Source: Chara braunii
Lineage: Eukaryota > Streptophyta > Charophyceae > Charales > Characeae
Assembly (NCBI GenBank): GCA_003427395.1
Contig: BFEA01000006.1
Location: forward strand, 2,133,953 to 2,156,629
Direction: 5' to 3'
Length of the DNA stretch: 22,677 bases
A program made the translations under genes and the position numbers. The notes under the pieces were generated by a model, which worked only from the letters and a program-made list of their open reading frames with translations, searched no databases and was not told the DNA's origin. This document shows, piece by piece, positions 9,692-19,653 of this stretch; the first letter of the stretch is position 1, and each line of letters opens with the position of its first letter.

Positions 9692-10414
9692 CTAGTCCTG
9701 AATCGCAACAACCTTCGTTGCTTCAGGAGCTAGCCCTTCCCCAGAGATTACATGTCCCAGATAAGTCACAGAAGTCACCCCAAAGGAGGATTTTTCCCTG
9801 TTGATCTTACACTGGCCCTCATGTAGTGCCTGGAGAACTACAGCCAGATGTTGCGCATGCTCCTCGACAGATCGACTGAATACCAGGATATCATCCAGGT
9901 ACACAACTACAAACCTGTCCAGGTAAGGCCTATGCATTTCTGTCTGGAATGTGCCAGGGGCATTGCAAAGACCGAATGGCATGACCAGGTACTCGTAGGT
10001 GCCGTATCTGGTCTTGAAGGCAGTCTTATGGACATCGCCTTCAGCCATCTCAATCTGGTGGTAGCCAAATTTGAGATCGATTTTGCTAAAGATTGTGCAG
10101 CCCTGCACCATGTCCAGGAGATCATCAATCCTAGGAAGGGGCTCTGTAGACTTCCTAGTGATTTTGTTGAGACCCCTGTAATCCACACACATCCTGAATT
10201 CTTCATTTCCCTTTGGGACAAAGATAACTGGAGCTCCAAATTCACATGTGCTGGGTCTGATCCAGCCCTTGCTGGTCAGGGTCTTAAGCTGTCTCCTGAG
10301 CTCATCGAGTTCAGCAGGTGACATCCTGTAGATACGGCCCTTGGGAGGGACCACACCTGGCAGGAGCTCAATCCTATGTTGGGTCTGCCTATGGACAAGT
10401 CCAGTAGGCTCCTA
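9692..10414 (-). pseudogene. Element B reverse transcriptase core
   Basis: The frame opens with GRIYRMSPAELDELRRQLK and includes [41 protein letters not shown] and the catalytic YLDD at 9890-9901. Spacing suggests about three residues are missing between TEMHR and PYLDRF, just before the YLDD strand. A TAG at 10412-10414 separates it from the protease linker. All three catalytic aspartates of the polymerase are visible. Confidence 0.9.
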
Positions 10415-11500
10415 CATCAGGTCTGGATACCGGTCCAAAACCTGCTGAATCGGTGAGGGACAAGGAGCAACATCCACACCAGTCTGTTTCACATATGCGA
10501 CAAACAGACGTCTGTGGGCAGTCTGGCGAGAGAGTTGAAAGAACTCATGTGCCCTCATACAATAGCAACTACTGACTGGGTGGTACTCGTCAGCCAAGAC
10601 ACTAGGCTGATAGTCCCCTCTACAATCAGGGAGCTCTACCCTGGGGATCTGCCAGTCGATCCTAGGGTTAGTGGCCTCTAGCCACTGCATGGAGAACACA
10701 AGATCAAAAGGCACATTAGGGAACACATAGAAGTTCAGGCGCTGCCTGACCTTCTCCTGCTTGTCAAATATAACCGACAGGTTTTTGACAGCAGAGGTAA
10801 TCCGGACTGTGGAGTCCCCAATACGGACTGTGGAGGAGTCCCCAATACGGACTTCCAATGGCTGCTGCAACTTCACCAATCTCCCATCCAGATGCAGCTT
10901 GCTGACAGCCTTGGGAGAGATGAAGTTCCGCGTAGCCCCACAGTCTAATAGGCCTTTGATCCTGGCTCCCATGATAGAGGGTCGCAACAAAATGAGGTCA
11001 GATTCGTGCTTCTTCTTTTCCTGCAAAGACAGGAAAAGATCAGCAAAAGTCTGACTATCATCTTCCTGCCACGTCTCATCCAGGTCAAGGTCCACGTAAG
11101 TGAAGGATCCTGACTCAGCAACTCCAACAGAGTCAGTGAGGGTAGATGCAGATTCAGACTCGTCAAAATCTGAATCAGCACAAGTGGAGGGAGCTGCTAA
11201 CTCCATTTCCCTCTGCTGGTCTAGTTTTTTTGAACTAGAACCAGGTTTGCGAGGCATGTGGGAACAGTCCTTCAGGAAATGGTCCCCCTCGCAGCGAAAA
11301 CAAACTTCACGGTCGTTCCTCCTCTGCCATTGCCCCTCCTGGATCCTGAGCGCTCTCCGGGGAAGGGTGGAAGGATCCATGACATTGACTGGCCAATGGA
11401 CGTCTCGTGGTAGATTAGGGGCCTGAGGGGAAGTGGCACGTCCCTTCCCTTTCCCCTTTTGACTGGATGAACCCTTGCTTCTGCTGTCCTTATTGAACTT
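10415..11500 (-). pseudogene. Element B Gag C-terminus, zinc knuckle and protease
   Basis: Starting from a frameshift near 11500, the frame reads a basic Ser/Lys/Gly stretch and then a zinc knuckle at 11264-11302 (CFRCEGDHFLKDC). That spacing is CX2CX3HX4C, one residue short of the usual CX2CX4HX4C. An acidic linker (SDFDESESAS, DLDLDETWQEDD) leads to the protease, whose active site reads LLDCGATRNFIS with DCG instead of DSG or DTG. The flap region carries a small in-frame repeat (VRIGDSSTVRIGDST). The protease end, NPRIDW, and a linker ending DRYPDLM precede the TAG at 10412. The pepsin-like fold is clear from context; whether Cys is tolerated in this family I cannot say. Confidence 0.8.
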
Positions 11501-12780
11501 TCCCCTTGAACATGGCAGCAAGGTTCTCAGCCAAGGCAAGAACGGCTGGCTCAACTGCTGATCCTGATGCAATCTCAGATGGAGGACTGCCACGCTGAGA
11601 TGCATCAGAATCAGAACCTGCATCAGCAGCCAATAGAGCACCCTTCTTCTTGCGCTGTCCCCTGGAAGAGGGTCTCCTCCTTCCTTCAGAAGGTTCCTGA
11701 ACCTTGAGCCGAGACTCCAGATCCAGGGCCGCTTTGCCAAAGGACCTCCAGTCCTTGTGGCCCTGAGAACATAAAGCAATGGAGTAGTCTGGAGGCGCTG
11801 CGCGTAGGAAGTGACTCACTCATCTCTAGTCCGGGAGTAGTTGTCAAGCTCTCAAACATGCTGTAGAGCTTGGACATGGAACCCTCAAACCTGCGTGAGC
11901 CCAGCAGCATTATCTTATCTGCTGCTTTTGGGGCCTGTTCCCTGTCTGCAAACCGGTCTCGTAGGGCCTGCAGCAACCCCTCCACCTTCAGCTGTTGTGC
12001 CCACTTGTCCATGGGCAGATTCTGTTTCGCTGCAGAGGATGTGTACCATTTCAGTGCAGTCCTTTCCAGGCGACCCAGAATAGTTCCTACCTTTGTCACC
12101 TCTGGACATACAAAGCTGCCCAGGTATGCCTGCATGGCGGTAACCCAATCTGAGACATCCACCTTGGGGTCTTCCTCAGAATACATTGGAGGTGGTGTCA
12201 GCTTGGGCTGCCGCTGATCAGATGTGCCAGAGGCAGCAGGGGTAGTGGACACATGGGAACCAGCAGGTGAAGATGGCCGACTGTGAGATGGTACGGAGGG
12301 CACTGAGGAAGGTTGAGGAGGTTTGGGAGAAGGGACAGGTAGCTGTAGATGCTGCAAATGTTGTTCACACTCGCTCGCAGTCAAGGACTCAAGGCTTGCT
12401 GCCAATTTATCAACCTTACGGTCGATGGCAGAACCTTGGGTCTCAAGCGCGAGTATCCTCTAGTCCCAGTTAGAAAAGTAGGACTTGTTGATGGTGTCTG
12501 TTAAGAGCACCAATTCAACAATATCCTTACTGTACTAACTAGATGTACCACTGGTGACAACCTTCTCAACCTCCTTTCGTAACTGTCTCTTTCTCTCTTC
12601 ATTCCTACTAGCCTCCTGAGCTTCCTCCATCTCCTTCTTCAACCACTGGATCTGGGCCTCTGCGTTGAGGCGAGCTTGCTCAGCCTCAAGCAGGGCCTGT
12701 TCCAGAGGGGAGAGAGGAACCTGGGGAGGGTTAGTGGAAGTCTCTCCTCCCTCAACTTTTGTTCCAGTCGCATCAACCAT
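11490..12780 (-). pseudogene. Element B Gag
   Basis: The likely ATG is at 12778-12780, giving MVDATGTKVEGG and then a coiled coil (LEQALLEAEQARLNAEAQIQ). Two in-frame TAG stops follow at 12535-12537 and 12460-12462. The same frame continues through a Pro/Ser-rich linker into the capsid-like retrotransposon Gag core: DVSDWVTAMQAYLG, TALKWYTSSA, LLQALRDRFAD, KLYSMFESL. A frameshift near 11820 is followed by SHFLRAAPPDYS and KAALDLESRL, the end of the core. Another shift near 11500 joins the nucleocapsid part. Gag packs the RNA into particles. Confidence 0.85.
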
Positions 12781-14140
12781 AATGAAACACTCACACAGTC
12801 AAATAAATAAAGACAAGCAGAATCAAGGTCAGCAGAGATTAAGATTACACACACACTACACTGATGTAATCACTGCCACCTGATGAGAAGAGACGTGGTG
12901 AATTAGGCAGAAGAGCGCTCAGCCTCAGTAGGCCGCTGAGGGTTGTTCTGGGTCAGTTTAGGGCAATCCCAGATAAAATATGACTTAAGATTATTCATTC
13001 ACAGCCCAGAACCCTCGCCTGAGTACTCTACCCCCAGAATCGTTGTCAGATAGTTAGACCGGATGCAACCTTGGACTGTAAGTAGAAGGCCAGAATAGCG
13101 CAGAGAGTCGGTAGCAATCAATAGAACCCAGTAGTCAACCAAGATGCAGCGGATGACTGATCAAGCTATTTTTAGACTCCTACTACTGACACTGGCATTG
13201 TAGGACCCTGTATGCCCCACTATGGGTGAGGCGAAGTACAAATATCACTGTACCTGACTCAAAACATCAAATCCAGTATAGCGCTTTCCGACACTGACAC
13301 AATATTGAATTGTGATTTCAGGGTGACTAACAGACTGAAATTCTGACGGACAAAACCTAAGATATGACCAACCCTAGCTGCCCCAACTTCCCCAAAGCAC
13401 TGGCTATGGCAGCGCAATACTCGGAATTCCCTTATTACTGACATAAAAAACCTGAATTACTCAATTCACAGTGTATACTGAATCGCAATACTGTAATACA
13501 GTCTTAGATGCAATTTGAGACAGAGAGAAGCTCAAACAAAGTCAGTAGAAGTCAAAGTAGATAGATAGGGGAAATAGCTATGGCTGTCAGGCAGTGCGAT
13601 TTTCAACTTTTACTGTCTACAGACATACAATTTCGATATCCCCAGTCCAATTACAACTATCAGACTCGCCACAGAGACTTGAGTAAGGAACACACTTACT
13701 TCAGGTCAAAACACTGGAGGAAGAAGCTGAACTGGCTATGGCTGCCATCTTGCCAGTTTCTTCAATTCACTATTCCTGGTGCTCCCACGTTCCAAATCTC
13801 CTGAAACTCGGTGATACGGTAGTTCATGATATGGCGATTATTCCTCACTAGTCAGATTCACTGTATCTCGCCCAAAATCTGAAACTCGACATACCCCCAG
13901 GTATCTCACCACCAGCAGAGTCAACGCCTGGGCTAAAAATAGCCCCTCAATGCCTCCCAAGCCACTGAGCACTGAATCGGCACCAATCTCTGTGTCATAC
14001 CAACCGCCACACACTCTTCACCAACACCCTACTGAGTGCAATCCTGAAGATGCGATTTCACCATGAAACCTGACGCCAAAAGCTCTCAGGTAGTGATGGT
14101 TGCCTCAGTCCATCATCTCGCCACTGTCTGGGTCCGATCT
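12781..14140 (-). other. Untranslated leader of element B
   Basis: About 1.36 kb lies between the PBS and the first gag ATG. No reading frame in it looks real on either strand. Such long leaders occur in plant gypsy elements and may carry packaging signals, but I see no specific structure. Confidence 0.6.
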
Positions 14141-14152
14141 GCTCCGATACCA
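14141..14152 (-). other. Primer-binding site of element B
   Basis: The minus strand reads TGGTATCGGAGC, starting two bases after the LTR end (ATAACA, then GT). It is identical to the PBS of element A and one base from the plant initiator-Met PBS. Confidence 0.8.
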
Positions 14153-14154
14153 AC

Positions 14155-15371
14155 TGTTATGAACACGATTGTCTGTTGAAATTTTATCAACACTCACTCA
14201 CTGAAACTTCCGTACACGCCCATACATGCACAGAAGGAAGGGGAGAGGTAGTGGAGGGTCACTCCGCTCAGAAAGAAAAACGCAGCGGAAGACTCAGAGA
14301 CGCGAAGTGATAGAATACACCATTCAGTGAATTCTCTCCACAAAAGTCCCAACAATCATTCATAGAAGACAACCGAGTGATCACGGCCAGAATTCAATGA
14401 AGAGATGACAACTCGAACGCAGTATTACAAATGTTTATTAAACTCAGAGCATCTTTTTCACTGAATAACCCCAGAATCCTGTTGCGTCACCCTCGGAGGG
14501 ATAGCGCCTCCACCCCAACACACCTAGAACAGCTAAAAATAGCACTGAAACCCCAGGTAACACCCAACGCCACCCTGACATCCAACTCAAAAGCCTGCGC
14601 CAAAGTGAAACAGGCTCCCAGAGCCAATCGCCACCCAGATCATGAAGAAGAAGCTCAGCGTCAACAGCCCCTAACGAAGATGAAGTCATGACGATGATAT
14701 CCTCTAAAAAGATGCAGCTATGGCTGCATCGCCACTGGGACCCTACTCCTGAGGAGGGTCAACAATGCACCACGTGCTCCAACGCATCAGACCACTGATA
14801 GCCCAGACAACCTTGACTCCCAGAGAGTCAGAGCGGACAGCGTTGAACCCAGTCTGGTCAGCGATTCGAAGGTCTGGCTATGTCCGCCGTCTCCACCACC
14901 GGCACCACCGGAATCAACAACCACGACCTGATACCGTGTGCGCAGCAACTTCCACCACGAAGTGTCAACTGCCAAAAAGCTCAGGACCGATGTCCCCATC
15001 CTATTTATCCTCTACCACCAGCCTAGACCGGCCTAGACCGGATTGACTGACCGACCGGTACCGTTTCTGTTTCAACCTCTAGGGCCTATCCCTACCCGGC
15101 TATAGGCTATAGGACCGTCTATCAGTGTAGGCCCATAGGGTCTGTCTGTCCTAGGGGTAGCTTGGGTCTGCTATTCGCAGTTAGGGTAGCTGTAGGAAAA
15201 TCGAGTTAGTACTGGGCCCATATTTCTATATTTACAGATATGTCCCTCACAAATTTTCCATACAGGCAGGTCTCTCAGTTAGTCCTCGGCCAAACAAAAT
15301 TCTGAATATGTCCCTAACTGTGGTAAGCCTCGTTAGAGTGAGGCTACAGGCAACCTGGAACCAGCAAGTCA
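14155..15371 (-). repeat. 5' LTR of element B, complete, 1217 bp
   Basis: In sense orientation it starts TGACTTGCTGG at 15371 and ends GTTCATAACA at 14155. Bases 14404-15371 match 6631-7556; bases 14155-14399 match, inverted, 21396-21642. Together these two pieces define one other complete LTR. The degenerate TATA-like box is at 15226-15236. The right side abuts Gag sequence of element C at 15372. The three bases TTG next to the TG end also occur beside the 3' LTR. Confidence 0.9.
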
Positions 15372-15875
15372 TTGCGAAGGACTGGAAAGGAGGAGCGGAG
15401 TTGGTGAAGAAGGCCTGACGATGCAGAGAACAGCTAGGGCGGGCAACTGAAATTGGTCCAGGCAAATGATGAGGATTGGGTGACGAAATTCGATTTTCGT
15501 ACCGAAATGCCGGACGAAACAGAGGAAGAGTAAAGGGAGTTTGCAGCGAGGATTAAATGCAGCCGCTGACAGGGAAGAGAGGGACTTAATGATGGCAGAA
15601 AGAGAGAGCACACTCCATCAGCGGTTGGTCGTCCAGAAAAGAAAGGAGTTTGACGAAAGAAGAAGTTGGAGGAGGAGGGAGAGAGGCTCCAGAAACACTT
15701 GAGGGAGCAAAAAGGCAAAAAGATCGAAGTGGGAGAAAGCCTGACCCTCCTTACCGACGCCATGCTGCATACGGTCCAGGAGCTGACCGCACTGCAGAAA
15801 TCTGTTGGCAAAATCGAACGTCACCAGGACGAATTTGAGACCACCTGGAACAACTACCTCTCCGCCTCCTCCCGT
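15372..15875 (+). pseudogene. Element C Gag, coiled-coil part
   Basis: Pieces in more than one frame look like a charged Gag N-terminal half: WVTKFDFRTEMPDETEEE near 15475-15530, then from 15666 a coiled coil (EEEGERLQKHLREQK, SLTLLTDAMLHTVQEL, SVGKIERHQDEFETTWNN). It ends at TGA 15876-15878, after which MDDRIVGCAHQLNN continues in frame. It should follow the poly-Glu region at 21643-22017 once the inversion and the element B insertion are removed. Confidence 0.7.
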
Positions 15876-16143
15876 TGAATGGATGATAGGATCGTCGGCT
15901 GTGCCCACCAATTAAACAATATCTTTACCCAGAAGCTCACGGCCACCATCGCAGCAAAAGGGATAGGCGGCAGGTGGTGGAGGTGGAGGTTACGATGGAG
16001 ACGATGGGAAGGGAGGCAAGGGCCCAAAGAAAGGAGGAGATCAAAGGGGGGATGAGAGACGGACTGAAGGGGGAGTAAGAAGAGAAAAAATGAAGGTGAA
16101 GCTCCCCTGGACGTAAAACAGGAAGGAGGAGGAGAGAGCGGAT
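15876..16143 (+). pseudogene. Element C Gag linker, degenerate
   Basis: In-frame residues LNNIFTQKLTATIAAKG continue Gag past the TGA. Then a GGAGG-rich purine stretch (about 15960-16140) encodes Gly/Arg/Lys-rich sequence that links the coiled coil to the capsid core. The reading frame is uncertain in the purine-rich part. Confidence 0.55.
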
Positions 16144-16725
16144 ATGGACACATACCTTTACGCGCAATTGATTCCATACAGGGACCGTCTGCTGATGGCG
16201 AGTTCCTATCTGGGTGGAGATGCTGCCAACTTCGCCATATCGTTAGTGAAGGAGGCGGGCTGCTCGTCGACGGTGGAATATTCCCAGCGGACTCGCATCG
16301 AGGATTTCTTTGAGGCCCTCAAGAATAGGTTCGAAGATAAGAACCAGGCCCGGCGTGCTGAATACTTAATCCTCAATATAGCTGACCGGAAATGGAAAAG
16401 TGTGTCGGCACTGAAAGCCACTATGGACGAATTGCTGTAGTGTCCCAATCATGGACTGACCCCCACGCAGATCTTAAACAACTTTGCAAGAGCACTTTCT
16501 GACCCCCTTAGGACCAATCTGCACCCCCGGACCAAGGAAGATGGCATGACATACGAGAAGTTTAGTCACGTGGCCGTAGACCAGGCAGGCTTCCTCCTAG
16601 AGGCAAACTATTGCCATTACTGAAAGGACCTGCAGAAAGGAGGCCGGTGGAAGAACAAGACCATATCTGGGAATATAGAGGGTAAGGATAGCCTTCTGGT
16701 CACATCCGAGGAAAGGGGAGCCTAA
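16144..16725 (+). pseudogene. Element C Gag capsid-like core
   Basis: The frame reads YRDRLLMASSYLGGDAANFA, then IEDFFEALKNRFEDKNQARR and SVSALKATMDELL, typical of the retrotransposon Gag core. A TAG at 16438-16440 and a TGA near 16621 interrupt it; between them GLTPTQILNNFARALSD and YEKFSHVAVDQAG are still in frame. It would build the particle shell. Confidence 0.8.
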
Positions 16726-17162
16726 GCACTGCCGTAAGAGAATATAGATAACGGACTAGAAGAGCAGACAACAACCAAGTAGCCTGAGGAGCGAACTATG
16801 CAGTTGCTGCAGCCCGCGGGGGAGGGCGACAGGGAGGGAGCGGAGGCTGAGGAAAAGGTGGAGGTAGAGCAAGCGGCACCCACGAGGATAGTGGTGAAGG
16901 TAGCTACTACGTGGGAGGCAGGGATAATGGTTCCCCGCAAGGTGGACGCCCATCCAAAGATAGCTCCGGGCCAGTCATCGAAAGAAATGGGCATAGATGA
17001 AACGGTGTGGCAAAAGCGGCTGAATGTCGGCCAATGCCTAAAATGTGGTGATCCCAACCACATTGTCTGTTTTTGCCTTGACTATCGATACCCAAAAGGG
17101 AACCGCCAGTAGGAGTTGCAGTCACTCCTATTGGGCCTTCAGACTTAGACAGGCAGATACAA
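16726..17162 (+). pseudogene. Element C nucleocapsid with zinc knuckle
   Basis: A frame from about 16798 is rich in Glu, Gly and Ala. It ends with a canonical CX2CX4HX4C knuckle near 17037-17080 (CLKCGDPNHIVCFC), followed by a TAG at 17110-17112. The knuckle binds element RNA. Unlike element B, the spacing here is the usual one. Confidence 0.75.
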
Positions 17163-17726
17163 GTGCGCGCTCAGCAGGCACCCTCCTGTCTGAAGGCCCC
17201 CATGGCAGAGACTGATGTAGACCCCCACCCAGTTAGCTGTTCAGAGACCGCTTGTGCTAGTGTCTCTTTGGGCGGTTCCCTCGCAAGCATCGGTGGTGAG
17301 CTGATCACTCATCGCCAAGCTTGGGCTGAAATGAAGAAGAAGAAGAATAAAGGGCAACTTATCATAGGTGATGTAGAAATCAATAGAGAACGAGTAGGCC
17401 CGTTAGTTGATAGTGGATCAACGCGTAGCTACGTTAGATGATGGGGACTGCAGATGATGCACCTCTGCATGAAGGTTTTGAAGTTGGGACAGCCGATCAT
17501 GAGCAGGCTGGCAGACAATCGTGAGATGAGAGTAAAAGATTATGTCGAGGGGGTAAAGGCATACAATCGTGAGATGAGAGTAGAAGATTATATCGAGGGG
17601 GTAACGGCATACTTCCGCTTGGAGGGGGGGAATAAGGTTGAGAGAGTTTTGCACAACCTGACCGTCTTAGTGGAGGACAGCCTTTTGTGGGGACCGATTG
17701 GCGAGACGCCGCAAGAGCTGATGTGA
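17163..17726 (+). pseudogene. Element C aspartic protease, with stop and internal duplication
   Basis: The frame reaches LIIGDVEINRERVGPLVDSG with the active-site DSG and STRSYV. It is cut by TGA 17439-17441, and continues in the same frame through the flap and C-terminal part to 17726. Inside lies a 48-bp in-frame tandem duplication (17517-17612), so NREMRVEDYIEGV occurs twice. It would cleave the polyprotein; the stop makes it inactive. Confidence 0.75.
17517..17612 (+). repeat. 48-bp tandem duplication in protease
   Basis: 17517-17564 and 17565-17612 are head-to-tail copies differing at three or so bases. The length keeps the frame and adds 16 residues to the protease. Confidence 0.9.
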
Positions 17727-18052
17727 AGATAGGCAAGCACGAATGTTGGCTTCCCAGCCCTGAAGGTGGCAAGAAGAAAATGCGGCTATTTCACGAATCC
17801 TAATAGAGTCCAGTATGTCCCTCTGCTGCATGAGTGCCCCTGCGTTCCCCAGGCACGTGGTCAAAGCCAAGTTGGTTGACCAAGTCTTCGTAGCAAATGT
17901 TAGGCCGATTAGTGAGGGCAAGCGAGAGGAAGTACCAGAACCACCCGCAGTTGAGAAATTGTTGAAGGAGTTTGCTGAAGTGGGAGAGACCTCGATTGGA
18001 GTAGTGGAAAGGGAAATCAAGGACCGGATAGAGATATAGAGCCTGGTAGTAG
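17727..18052 (+). pseudogene. Element C protease-RT linker
   Basis: After a frame change the segment from 17815 reads HVVKAKLVDQVFVANVRP and then LLKEFAEVGETSIGVVEREI, the kind of connector that precedes RT in these polyproteins. Between 17727 and 17815 the frame is unclear (FTNPNRVQYVPLLHECP is visible in one frame). Confidence 0.65.
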
Positions 18053-18497
18053 ATGTCTCCCAAAGAGCTCGACGAGCTGCGCAAGCAGCTCAATGAACTG
18101 ATTGATAGTTGCACCGCTGCGCTGAGGAAGGGGACAGTTTGGAATTGGGACAAAGACTGCACCTCAACCTTCAAGAAATTGAAGAAATCATTGATCAAAT
18201 ATCCGCTCTTGAAAGTGGCTGACCCATCACTTCCGTTTATTGTCACGACAGACGCAAGCCAATATGGAATTGGCGCCGTACTCCAGCAGAACGATGGAGA
18301 AGGGTATCAGCCCGTCGAGTTCATGTCTTGTAGGTTGCCTAGTGAGAAGGTCGCTGCGTCGACATGTGAGTGTGAGTTGTCCGCCTTGAGGGAGGCACTG
18401 AACCCCTGGTGACACTATCTCATAGGAAGGCACTTTAAAGTCTACTCTGATCACAAGACCCCACGCTGGCTAAAAACCGAGGCCGGGACGACCCCTA
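18053..18497 (+). pseudogene. Element C RT remnant fused to RNase H
   Basis: The RT start MSPKELDELRKQLNELID passes directly, near 18105-18112, into the start of RNase H (ALRKGTVWNWDKDC). By comparison with element B about 700 bp of RT, including the YLDD, are gone, yet the frame is kept. RNase H then shows VTTDASQYGIGAVLQQ and CECELSALREAL. A TGA at 18410-18412 replaces the residue before HYLIGRHFKVYSDHKT. The domain is interrupted after TTP at 18497 by an insertion. Confidence 0.85.
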
Positions 18498-19653
18498 TGC
18501 ATGGGTCCTAGGGACCATCTCACGCAAATGTGTACATGTCATCTTCACACGCAGTGATCAATAGTATCAACCATAGACAAAGGTAGAGAAGAAGAGGACC
18601 AAGTTTCACAGCTTATATTATCAGAAATATGAATACAAAGTGTTTCAAAGTTCCCCTGAGTCCAGCGCTCATCAGCACAACACCAAATCTCATATCAACT
18701 CATCAATATGGCTTCCAATGTATCAGCGCTACATCTGCAGACAATCTCCAAGTCGTCAATGTGGTCACTACTTCTTCAGCGCCACCTCTGCAGATCACAT
18801 CTAATCCAGGTAAGTATCTCCCATAGCCGAACCTTGAATGAACACTTTCAGCCTCAGTCCCTTCCTCCTACGATGCATACACACTCTTCACTCATGAGGA
18901 TCTACTCTGGATACTACTCATAGCTACATACTAACCCACTACTACTAATGCTAACTTGCTGGGCAGCTATGGCTGCATCACTTCCAGCATGCAGGCTTCT
19001 CCCTTCACTCAGCGCATCTTCTCCTTCCAGCGCTNCTCCTACTAGCTCAACGCACAAATGCTCCAGCACTTCCACGCTGATACAGCCAGTGGAGATCTGG
19101 CGAGAAATGAGGCTGGCTGCCTCCTTTATACTCCTCGCTGGGCCTGCATTGGCTCAATTCAGCCTCTTTCCTTGTCCCAGACCCTGCATTGCATGTGTCC
19201 CAGTAGAGTCCCAATGAAATTCAACTGCTGCTGAGGCCTCCCGGCCTGAATTTGGTCTTGAAAGTCTGGATCTGGACTGACCCCTGGACTTAGACCAGAA
19301 CTGGGACTGTGCCTATTGACTTTACTTTCGGACAGGCACAACTCTCAATGAACAGACATTTACTGCTTGAACAGACACTTTACTTTGCATCAACAGGTAC
19401 ACTGCCTGCACGTACAGACACACCCTTACCCGAACAGGCATAACATACACATCTCCTGGTGAACAGGTAAGTCTTTTGACAATGCCCTTTGCCTTAGCTT
19501 TAGATATGCCTATTGATAGAGAGCTTGACCTTTGACCTGCTTTCACGTTTCTGAGCTCTGGCGAGATACCTTTTCACAATGCTTTACTTTTTCAAGGCCC
19601 GTGCTGCTTTATTTTACAAGGCCTGAGGCCTATATCGGGTAAAGGCCCTTTTA
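18498..19653. mobile_element. 1156-bp insertion, probable solo LTR or other non-coding element
   Basis: It interrupts RNase H of element C and is flanked by CCTA at 18494-18497 and 19654-19657. Removing the insert plus one CCTA restores the reading frame exactly (Pro-Lys codons across the join). It starts TG but ends TTTTA, so canonical TG...CA ends are not intact; gypsy target duplications are usually 5 bp, here 4 or 5 with one mismatch. It has no coding capacity. Like the LTR of element A it carries two CAGGTAAGT words about 650 bp apart, an AGCGCTN motif and CTATGGCTGC-like words, so a related LTR in the same orientation is my best guess. Confidence 0.65.

Larger units (their letters stand above)
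6631..15371 (-). mobile_element. Element B: near-complete gypsy element, minus strand
   Basis: In sense order it has a 5' LTR (15371-14155), PBS, leader, Gag with zinc knuckle, protease, RT, RNase H, integrase, chromodomain-like tail, and a 3' LTR (7556-6631) that lacks its last ~250 bp. The missing LTR end is found at 21396-21642. Gag and Pol follow each other in what was apparently one long frame, now broken by six TAG stops and at least five frameshifts. Over ~340 bp aligned by eye the two LTRs differ at about 20 sites, so the insertion is old. It inserted into the gag of element C; no clear target duplication is visible. Confidence 0.85.

Noticed and set aside
9848-10321. 157-codon plus-strand frame opposite RT
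   Set aside because: It is antisense to a clear reverse transcriptase and is a shadow frame.
7577-12780. TAG reassigned to an amino acid in this genome
   Set aside because: The stops fall at positions with different expected residues, frameshifts are also present, and TAG ends the polyprotein normally.
15372-15376. Target-site duplication of element B
   Set aside because: TTGCG here and the flank at 21643 do not match in the needed orientation; only a vague AAGG similarity exists.
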